This document shows positions 58,707-64,000 of a stretch of DNA of 64,000 nt, piece after piece (the first letter of the stretch is position 1; every line of letters starts with the position of its first letter). The position numbers and the translations under genes are program-made. This DNA is from Bradyrhizobium diazoefficiens USDA 110 (GTDB lineage Bacteria; Pseudomonadota; Alphaproteobacteria; Rhizobiales; Xanthobacteraceae), in assembly GCF_000011365.1 (NCBI RefSeq), contig NC_004463.1, positions 6,000,001-6,064,000 on the forward strand, written 5' to 3'. The notes under the pieces are model-generated. The model saw only the letters and a program-made list of their open reading frames with translations. It was not told where the DNA came from and did no database searches.

Positions 58707-59738
58707 ATGACCGCATCGCTTCAATTCGGACTGGATACCTTTGGCGACGTCACCAGGGACGCCGACGGCGCCACGCTTTCCCATGCGCGGGTGATCCGCA
58801 ACGTCGTCGATGAGGCGGTGCTGGCCGACGAGCTCGGCCTCGACTTCATCGGGCTCGGCGAACATCACCGTTCTGATTTTGCGATCTCCTCGCCCGAGAC
58901 CGTGCTCGCCGCGATCGCATCGCGCACCAGGCGCATCCATCTCGGCTCTGCCGTGACGGTGCTGAGCTCGGACGATCCGATCCGCGTCTTCCAGCGCTTT
59001 GCCACGCTCGATGCGCTCTCCAACGGGCGCGCCGAGGTGATCCTCGGCCGCGGCTCGTTCACGGAATCCTTTCCGCTGTTCGGCTTCGACCTGCGTTCTT
59101 ACGAAGCGCTGTTCGAGGAGAAGCTCGATCTGTTCGCGGCGCTGCTGTCGCAGAAGCCGGTGACATGGCAAGGCAAGCTGCGCCCGCCACTGAAGGATCA
59201 GCTGGTCTATCCCCCCGTCGAGAACGGCCAGCTCAAAACCTGGATCGGTGTCGGCGGCAGCCCGCAATCGGTGGTGCGCGCGGCGCATTACGACCTGCCT
59301 TTGATGCTCGCGATCATCGGCGGCGATCCCGCGCGCTTTGCGCCTTACGTCGATCTCTATCACCGCGCCTTCAAGGAATTCGGCCGCCCGGCCCAGCCGA
59401 TCGGCGTGCACTCGCCCGGCTATGTCGCGGAAACGGATGGAGAGGCGCGCGAGGAGCTCTGGCCCGACTACAAGGCCATGCGCGATCGCATCGGCAAGGA
59501 ACGCGGCTGGCCGCCGATGGGCCGCGACGAGTTCGTGAACGAAGCCGAGCACGGCTCGCTCTATGTCGGCTCGCCGGAAACCGTGGCGCGCAAGATCGCG
59601 GCGACCGCGAAGGCGCTCGGGATTTCACGGTTTCAGTTGAAATATTCGGCCGGCCCCCTGCCGCACGAGAAGCTGATGAAGAGTATCGAGCTTTATGGGC
59701 GCAAGGTGGTGCCGATGGTGCGAGAGATGATGGGGTGA
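58707..59738 (+). CDS. LLM-class flavin-dependent oxidoreductase
   Basis: ATG 58707 (MTASLQFGLDTFGDV) begins the conserved part; the frame is open from 58617. The 343-residue luciferase-like barrel shows DELGLDFIGLGEHHRSDFAI, SSPETVLAAIASRTRRIHLG, SAVTVLSSDDPIRVFQRFAT and LDALSNGRAEVILGRGSF, the usual signatures of the single-component group. QFGLDTFGDV suggests the group that follows the 'meF GldTFgdv' pattern. It would use FMN and reduced nicotinamide. The substrate is unknown. It follows the LysR gene on the same strand, 140 nt away. Confidence 0.9.
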   Translation: MTASLQFGLDTFGDVTRDADGATLSHARVIRNVVDEAVLADELGLDFIGLGEHHRSDFAISSPETVLAAIASRTRRIHLGSAVTVLSSDDPIRVFQRFATLDALSNGRAEVILGRGSFTESFPLFGFDLRSYEALFEEKLDLFAALLSQKPVTWQGKLRPPLKDQLVYPPVENGQLKTWIGVGGSPQSVVRAAHYDLPLMLAIIGGDPARFAPYVDLYHRAFKEFGRPAQPIGVHSPGYVAETDGEAREELWPDYKAMRDRIGKERGWPPMGRDEFVNEAEHGSLYVGSPETVARKIAATAKALGISRFQLKYSAGPLPHEKLMKSIELYGRKVVPMVREMMG

Positions 59739-59859
59739 CTTACGCTCCGAGGCAGTCCGCCTACGCCCTCCGGGCTACGGCGTGACAGCCTTCGCTAGCT
59801 TCGCGTGACGATGATTTGGGCTGGCTTGCCCAGCCGTAGCTCGCGAAGCGAGCGAAAGC

Positions 59860-59945
59860 TGGTGGGGGAGGCAGGACTCGAACCTGCGAAGCCATGAGGC
59901 GGCTGATTTACAGTCAGCTCCCTTTGCCACTCGGGACACTCCCCC
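59860..59945 (-). tRNA. tRNA-Tyr(GTA)
   Basis: On the minus strand the gene starts GGGGGAGTGTCCCGAGTGGC at 59945. It has a 7-bp acceptor stem (GGGGGAG/CTCCCCC), anticodon loop CTGTAAA with anticodon GTA, a long variable arm typical of tRNA-Tyr, GGTTCGAGTCC in the T-arm, and an encoded CCA at 59862-59860. Length 86 nt. Confidence 0.97.
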
Positions 59946-60154
59946 GCTCGACGGCAGCACAATCGGGCCGGACCTTGCCGGCGACCGAGAACGGCCATGA
60001 GACGTGAAAACCGCGACAGCCCGGATATAGGGGTGGCGGCCGGGCGCGTTTATGGGCGATGCGGTGGGGCAAAGTCAACCGAGGCAAGCAGCTAAAATGG
60101 GCCTCATTCGCAGCCAAATTGCCATATTCCGGAACCCGTGACACAAGCGAGCCC

Positions 60155-60985
60155 ATGAAGGATCGAAAATTCACCTCCAAGGGCCCCCGCGGCGGGGCTA
60201 AGCCCTTCAACAGGCCCGGGAAATCGGCCGGCCGGCCGGCCTGGCGCGACCGTGATTCGGCATCCGACGGGCCGGTCATCCTCTATGGCTGGCACAGCGT
60301 CACCATGGCGCTGCAAAACCCGGCGCGGCGGATCCGCAAGCTGACGCTGACCGAGAACGCCGCAAGGCGCCTCGCCGAAGAGAATATCGAGACCCGCGTC
60401 ACGCCCGAGATCGTCCGGCCCCAGGAGATCGACCGCCTGCTGTCGCCCGACGCCGTGCATCAGGGCCTGCTCGCCGAGGCCGATCCCCTGCCCTCACCCG
60501 ACATCGAGACCTTGACGCCGGAGGGCATGGTGCTGGTGCTCGACCAGATCACCGATCCGCACAATGTCGGCGCCATCCTGCGCTCCGCCGCGGCCTTCGC
60601 GGTGAAGGCGATCGTCACCACCGCGCGCCACAGCCCGGAAGCGACCGGCGTGCTCGCGAAAGCCGCCTCCGGCGCGCTCGAGCTGGTGCCCGTCGTGACG
60701 GTGCAAAACCTCGCCCGCGCGCTGACCGCGCTGAACGAGCGCGGCTTCCAGACCGTCGGGCTCGACAGCGAAGGCAGCGAGGACCTCTCAAACGTCGCAC
60801 TGCGCGAACCGCTGGCGCTCGTGCTCGGCGCGGAAGGAAAAGGCCTGCGGCAATTGACGCGCGAGACCTGCAGCGTCGTGGCGCGGCTCGACATGCCCGG
60901 CGAGATCAAGAGCCTCAACGTCTCCAACGCAGCCGCGCTCTCGCTCTATGTCGGCGCGAGCCGGCTCGGGCTGATGAAGCGGTAG
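60155..60985 (+). CDS. rlmB: 23S rRNA (guanosine-2'-O)-methyltransferase, TrmH/SPOUT family
   Basis: ATG 60155 begins a basic extension (KDRKFTSKGPRGGAKPFNRP) and then the substrate-binding domain (VILYGWHSVTMALQNPARRI). The SPOUT knot shows motif 1 DQITDPHNVGAILRSAAAF, motif 2 LVLGAEGKGLRQLTRETC and motif 3 ARLDMPGEIKSLNVSNAAAL. This is the standard RlmB set for methylating G2251 in the 23S rRNA P-loop. At 276 residues it is normal with the basic N-terminal tail. It lies near tRNA-Tyr (minus strand), a common arrangement in this group. Confidence 0.93.
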   Translation: MKDRKFTSKGPRGGAKPFNRPGKSAGRPAWRDRDSASDGPVILYGWHSVTMALQNPARRIRKLTLTENAARRLAEENIETRVTPEIVRPQEIDRLLSPDAVHQGLLAEADPLPSPDIETLTPEGMVLVLDQITDPHNVGAILRSAAAFAVKAIVTTARHSPEATGVLAKAASGALELVPVVTVQNLARALTALNERGFQTVGLDSEGSEDLSNVALREPLALVLGAEGKGLRQLTRETCSVVARLDMPGEIKSLNVSNAAALSLYVGASRLGLMKR

Positions 60986-61046
60986 CTGCGGCCGCGGACG
61001 CAACTACGCTCCCTCGCCCCGCAAGCGAAGAGACACAAACAAGAAA

Positions 61047-61073
61047 CGCCCGTCCGCATGACGCGGACGGGCG
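61047..61073. terminator. Hairpin terminator between rlmB and a secreted-protein gene
   Basis: An 11-bp perfect stem (CGCCCGTCCGC / GCGGACGGGCG) with a 5-nt loop lies between the convergent stops at 60985 and 61101. On the minus strand it is followed by TTTCTTGTTTG, so it is best as terminator of the 61101 gene and may also stop rlmB transcripts. Confidence 0.75.
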
Positions 61074-61100
61074 CTTCGAAAAACTCAACCGATCAAGTGA

Positions 61101-61580
61101 TCAGTAGTAGCGGCGCAGCACGCGGTGGCCGCCATAGTACGGCGCGGGCGCGTGGCGATGGGCGTAACCATAGCGCGGGCCGTAGCCGTAATGCACGCGC
61201 GGCAGATAGCCGTAGCGCGGGCCATAGCCGTAGCGATACGGACGGTAGTACGGGCGGTGATAGGGATAGGCGGCGGCGCGATAGCCATAACCATAGTTGG
61301 CGGGGGCGACGACCGCGTCCTCACGATAGGTCGGATACGGCGCGAAGGCGCCCGGGCCGGTGTAGGTCGGGCCCTGGTTGACGTAGTAATACTGCGTGGT
61401 CGGCTCGGCGAGACGCTCATAGGCGCCATAGCCATAGCCGTAACCGCCGCAACCGGTGTTGCAGCCGGAATAGACCGGCGTAACCGGCTGGCACGGATTG
61501 AAGCCGCAAGCCGCGGCCGGCGCGGCCCCGACGAACATCACGGCAGCCGCCGCGACCAGTCCCGAAATCATCTGACGCAT
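61101..61580 (-). CDS. Secreted Gly/Tyr-rich hypothetical protein (159 aa)
   Basis: ATG 61580 follows AGGAGAGAG. A signal peptide (MISGLVAAAAVMFVGAAPAA, cut near ACGFNP) precedes a low-complexity mature protein with many GYGYG, RYGY and PYY units (GPRYGYLPRVHYGYGPRYGY), four early cysteines and a basic C-terminus. Such Tyr/Gly-rich envelope proteins are common in Bradyrhizobium-like genomes. There is no known enzymatic domain. Repeats are short and imperfect. Confidence 0.75.
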   Translation of the reverse strand: MRQMISGLVAAAAVMFVGAAPAAACGFNPCQPVTPVYSGCNTGCGGYGYGYGAYERLAEPTTQYYYVNQGPTYTGPGAFAPYPTYREDAVVAPANYGYGYRAAAYPYHRPYYRPYRYGYGPRYGYLPRVHYGYGPRYGYAHRHAPAPYYGGHRVLRRYY

Positions 61581-61624
61581 TACTCTCTCCTGTTGATTTC
61601 CGTATCTCGGATTTTTGACGTTTC

Positions 61625-62110
61625 TTAACCCGGCGGCTTGCCGGGCACCTCGGCACGCGGCCGGGGCCGACGATGCTGCGGATTCACATTGATCTCCGGC
61701 GCCAGGATCACCGGCGGCGGATCGGCGGGCACGTCCATCTGCGGCGGCAGCGGCGCCGATTGCGCGCCCCAGCTCTGGTGGTAGCTCTCGGCCGGCTTCG
61801 GCAATCTGCGGTTCGCGGGCGGCTCGACCTCGAGCCGGCCGTAGCCGGGCCGCAGGCCCAGTGTCGGATAATAATGGCCGACGTCGTCGGGCTGCCGCTC
61901 GGCGATATAGCGTCCGCCATAGATCGTCGGCTGCACCTGGACGTTCTTGCCGAGGCCCCAGACACCTTCGACGACGCTATAGGACGCGTCGATGCCATTG
62001 ATGATGATCGGCACGCCGGGGCGGCCGGGCACGACGATATCGAAGCCGCCGCCGGCAAACGCCGTCGCGGGCAGTCCGATCAGAAAGGCTGCGAGCGCCA
62101 GAGCGCGCAT
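61625..62110 (-). CDS. Secreted Pro-rich hypothetical protein (161 aa)
   Basis: The protein has a signal peptide (MRALALAAFLIGLPATAFAG) followed by a conserved-looking segment GGFDIVVPGRPGVPIIINGI and DASYSVVEGVWGLGKNVQVQ, then YYPTLGLRPGYGRLEVEPP. The C-terminal third is Pro/Arg-rich and likely extended. Phrases such as 'vPGrpGvpviinG.dasy.VVeGdwGL' seem to be shared among rhizobial periplasmic proteins of unknown function. It lies 44 nt upstream of the Gly/Tyr-rich gene on the same strand, so the two may be co-transcribed. Confidence 0.75.
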   Translation of the reverse strand: MRALALAAFLIGLPATAFAGGGFDIVVPGRPGVPIIINGIDASYSVVEGVWGLGKNVQVQPTIYGGRYIAERQPDDVGHYYPTLGLRPGYGRLEVEPPANRRLPKPAESYHQSWGAQSAPLPPQMDVPADPPPVILAPEINVNPQHRRPRPRAEVPGKPPG

Positions 62111-62416
62111 GGTGGGATCCCGGTTGTCTGGAACACAACCTAACCGATCGCGGCACAGAGAGGGTTAAGGCCGGCTCACCAAATGCCGGTAAGCCTAACG
62201 CGCAAGGGGCGCGGGCCGCTCAAATGCCGCAAGCTGCGCTAGCGAAGCGTTAACGCGGCGCAAGCTCGCCGCACGTGCCGGAGCGCGCAAGGTTGCGTGG
62301 CACAAACTGCACATCCTGGGCGGGCTCACGTCGATGTGACCCCGCGTGCGAGAATCCGCGGAACGACTACCAGATGCCGCACTTAGCACAGGTCTCAACA
62401 ACATGGAGAAAATGCC
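62111..62416. other. Divergent intergenic region
   Basis: About 306 nt separate the starts of the 62110 and 62417 genes. It contains a short GC-rich dyad around 62255-62275 and a run AACAACATGGAGAAAATGCC just before 62417 that supplies the RBS. No gene seen. Confidence 0.45.
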
Positions 62417-62869
62417 ATGACGAGCCTGAAGCTTCTTGGCTTGGCCGCGATCGTCGCGTCCACGCTGGCAACACCGGCCTTCGCGCAAGCGACAGTCGAC
62501 AATTCGGGCCGCTGCACGGGGCTCTTCCAGGATCCTAATTGCCAGAATCTCGGTCCCGGCAATGCGACCGCCGACCGCGCCTATCGCCGCCGGCACATGG
62601 CCCGCGGCCAAGTGAATCCGAATGATGGAACACAATCGGGCTTCTGGCCGCTCGACACCGCGGGCGCGGTGGCTGGTGCGGCAGTCGGCACCGCCGCAAC
62701 GATTGCGGCTGCACCGTTCCAGGGCTGGGGCAATTCCTACGCGCGCTATGACAGCGGCGGCCCCGCCTGGTACGGCAACTGGGACGCCTACGCAGCCCGC
62801 AACGGCATCGTGTGCAGACCCGGCACATGGTTCAAGGGCGAAGACGGACGGCGGCACCTCTGCCAGTAA
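62417..62869 (+). CDS. Secreted hypothetical protein (150 aa)
   Basis: GGAGAAAA lies just upstream of ATG 62417. A signal peptide (LLGLAAIVASTLATPAFAQA) is followed by a mature part with a Gly/Ala-rich hydrophobic stretch (AGAVAGAAVGTAATIAAAPF), Tyr/Trp-rich turns (GNSYARYDSGGPAWYGNWDA) and two Cys pairs. The closing motif is VCRPGTWFKGEDGRRHLCQ. This end ('C.pGT.fkgeDGr.H.Cq') recurs in periplasmic proteins of Bradyrhizobium as I recall. Function is unknown. It is followed by a strong terminator, so it is monocistronic. Confidence 0.75.
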   Translation: MTSLKLLGLAAIVASTLATPAFAQATVDNSGRCTGLFQDPNCQNLGPGNATADRAYRRRHMARGQVNPNDGTQSGFWPLDTAGAVAGAAVGTAATIAAAPFQGWGNSYARYDSGGPAWYGNWDAYAARNGIVCRPGTWFKGEDGRRHLCQ

Positions 62870-62896
62870 GGCCCCGGCCATCAGGCTGAAAGCTTG

Positions 62897-62922
62897 CAGG
62901 CGGCCCGACGGGCCGCCTGTTT
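62897..62922 (+). terminator. Intrinsic terminator after the 62417-62869 gene
   Basis: A 10-bp perfect stem (CAGGCGGCCC / GGGCCGCCTG) with a GAC loop is followed by TTTCTT. It lies 27 nt after the stop codon. Confidence 0.85.
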
Positions 62923-63032
62923 CTTGCCGGCGAAACGCCACTGCCAGGTTCTGGCACTTTCCGACCAAGTCTGATATTGCGACGCCCGAGCGGGCGGACA
63001 GCTCCGGCACATGCCGAGCCCTGCCCCGCGTC

Positions 63033-63107
63033 GCCGGCTTAGCTCAGCGGTAGAGCAGCGGTTTTGTAAACCGAAGGTCGGGGGTTCAATCCCCTCAGCC
63101 GGCACCA
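63033..63107 (+). tRNA. tRNA-Thr(TGT)
   Basis: The gene begins GCCGGCTTAGCTCAGCGGTA and has a 7-bp acceptor stem (GCCGGCT/AGCCGGC) and anticodon stem-loop GGTTTTGTAAACC (anticodon TGT). Its T-arm carries GGTTCAATCC, and CCA is encoded at the 3' end. Length 75 nt. Confidence 0.96.
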
Positions 63108-63126
63108 GCGCTCGAGGCGGGAGCAC

Positions 63127-63540
63127 TCAGTCCGAATTCTTCTGCGCGCTGCTCTGCTGGAAATGCTGGGCGCCGGTGATTTCCACCCAGGCATGTTTCG
63201 ACTGCTCGAAAACCGATCTGATCGGTGCCGGATAGTTTGGATCCGCGATGGCGCCAACGGCGACGCCGATCATCGCAGGCAGATTGTCGGGTTTCCACCA
63301 GACCGTTGAACCGCAGTCGGGACAAAAATAGTTGCGGACCTTGCCGCCGCTTGCGGCTGTGCGGACGTATTCCTTCGACGCGCCTGAGATCGTGACGGCC
63401 TCTGCCGGATAGAAGGCACCGACACCGAACGGCGCGCCTGTTCGCCGCTGGCAGTCAATGCAATGGCAGGCAGCGACGAGGCTTGATGGCCCCGGAAGCG
63501 ACAGCGCAAGAGCGCCGCAATTACATCGGGCGTCGATCAT
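63127..63540 (-). CDS. GFA family protein (Mss4-like fold, Zn-binding)
   Basis: The start at ATG 63540 (MIDARCNCGALAL) follows AGGAAGG; the frame is open to 63621 without similarity. The 137-residue protein has all zinc ligands of the GFA/Mss4 fold: CNCGAL, CHCIDCQRRTG and FCPDCGSTVWW, as in glutathione-dependent formaldehyde-activating-enzyme-like proteins. Most such proteins have no proven activity. The C-terminus (APIRSVFEQSKHAWVEITGA) is also typical. It is located beside tRNA-Thr and not in an operon. Confidence 0.92.
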   Translation of the reverse strand: MIDARCNCGALALSLPGPSSLVAACHCIDCQRRTGAPFGVGAFYPAEAVTISGASKEYVRTAASGGKVRNYFCPDCGSTVWWKPDNLPAMIGVAVGAIADPNYPAPIRSVFEQSKHAWVEITGAQHFQQSSAQKNSD

Positions 63541-63704
63541 CGAAATTCCTTCCTCTGGGTTGGCCGGCGGGTCCTGCGGCCCGGATGGAGTGGAGCGCAA
63601 TACGGGACGGTGTTCCCGCATTCCGCTGCTTGGAGCGCGCTACGAAAGAGCTGTGCCCGTGTTTGAGATGCGAGTTGGATTGACCATGACTTCTCATCTT
63701 GCTC

Positions 63705-63785
63705 CGTCACTGCGAGCGCAGCGAAGCAATCCAGACTGTCATCGCGGAAAGACTTTGCGGTTGTTTCGCTACGCTCGCGATGACG
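63705..63785. repeat. Dispersed palindromic repeat element (REP-like)
   Basis: An imperfect inverted repeat has the left arm CACTGCGAGCGCAGCGAAGC and the right arm GTTTCGCTACGCTCGCGATG, separated by a short spacer. I recognise the 'GTCATTGCGAGCGCAGCGAAGCAATC' type as a multicopy intergenic element of Bradyrhizobium, from memory only. It lies in the 276-nt gap between the GFA gene and the partial gene at the right edge. Confidence 0.7.
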
Positions 63786-63816
63786 AGTTGGTGGAGCGAT
63801 GCACCTATGCTCGCCC

Positions 63817-64000
63817 TCACTCCTTCCCGACCTCGAACGCCAGCAGCACGTTGCCGGCCACGCCGCTCCACTGGCCGTAGCCGGAATTGGTGTAGAGCAT
63901 GCCGCCGGCGATGACCGGCCCGGGGCCGTCGATCGCGCCGCCATGGGCGGGGACGCCGTTCACGGCCGTATAGTCTCGCGCGGTATCGAACTCCCACAGC
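63817..64000 (-). CDS. Probable PQQ-type beta-propeller protein, 3' end only
   Basis: The frame enters from the right edge and ends at the TGA 63819-63817, leaving about 60 C-terminal residues. They include LWEFDTARDYTAVNGVPAHG, then GAIDGPGPVIAGGMLYTNSG and GYGQWSGVAGNVLLAFEVGK. The pattern 'G..lWefdTa..y.tvNGv.a.GGsid.pGP.ia.GmlyvnSGY......GNvLLAF' is the closing blade of PQQ-binding quinoproteins of the polyvinyl-alcohol-dehydrogenase type. The rest of the gene, and so its signal peptide and cofactor residues, lies beyond the window. Confidence 0.7.
   Translation of the reverse strand, partial: LWEFDTARDYTAVNGVPAHGGAIDGPGPVIAGGMLYTNSGYGQWSGVAGNVLLAFEVGKE

Noticed and set aside
59757..59858. 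GC-rich inverted pieces (for example CTCGCGAAGCGAG) between the flavin oxidoreductase and tRNA-Tyr genes
   Set aside because: Likely transcription-end hairpins or part of a dispersed element, but no clean stem with T-run could be drawn.

Overview
The window looks like a chromosomal segment of a GC-rich alphaproteobacterium of the Bradyrhizobium/Nitrobacteraceae type. The basis is the family mix: DUF849/BKACE plus CaiB genes, a periplasmic FDH cluster with DUF3305/DUF3306, many short secreted Gly/Tyr/Pro-rich proteins, a CtrA-type TTAA-N7-TTAAC motif, and a dispersed inverted repeat of a kind I associate with Bradyrhizobium. Species is not determinable by eye. No phage, plasmid, IS element or CRISPR array was seen.

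Layout. (1) 1-6641, all minus: a cut RidA-family gene, a small protein, two BKACE (beta-keto acid cleavage) enzymes, a CaiB-type CoA-transferase and two MFS carriers, which together suggest uptake and CoA-dependent breakdown of an organic acid. (2) 7147-10374, minus: a small protein, the GDP-L-fucose pair fcl/gmd, and a small membrane protein. (3) 10899-30232: a surface-adhesion module. TolC-like porin, type I ABC exporter, HlyD-type adaptor and a LapG-type periplasmic cysteine protease (plus strand) converge on a 12.6 kb gene for a 4210-residue repetitive adhesin. The adhesin carries a PAAG dialanine site near residue 123, nine almost identical 321-bp repeats and an RTX-like C-terminus. A CtrA-like site lies upstream of it. 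(4) 30473-32492: five small genes, three of them clearly secreted. (5) 32510-45502: a membrane-bound periplasmic formate dehydrogenase locus (FdhC, FdhB, a frameshifted FdhA, a Tat-signal small subunit, an HTH-TorD fusion) beside a tightly overlapping operon of poorly known genes (DUF3306, DUF3305, DUF6352, DUF6505, a biotin/lipoate-ligase-like protein), a divergent polyferredoxin and a WD40-cytochrome c protein. (6) 45798-52218: small genes, tRNA-Gly, a self-contained tiny transcription unit encoding a 14-residue peptide behind a 15-nt perfect Shine-Dalgarno match, a hybrid histidine kinase with a divergent solute-binding protein, a YCII protein and a TMEM175-like protein. (7) 52347-64000: a UvrD-type helicase, an amidohydrolase/GAF/MFS operon with a divergent LysR gene, an LLM flavin oxidoreductase, tRNA-Tyr, rlmB, secreted small proteins, tRNA-Thr, a GFA-family protein, and the 3' end of a probable PQQ-type beta-propeller protein.

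The two most notable items are the Lap-like adhesin system, in which exporter, protease, candidate cleavage site and possible cell-cycle input sit together, and the tiny promoter/ORF/terminator unit at 46927-47127. All family assignments come from reading motifs in the translations; no database search was run.
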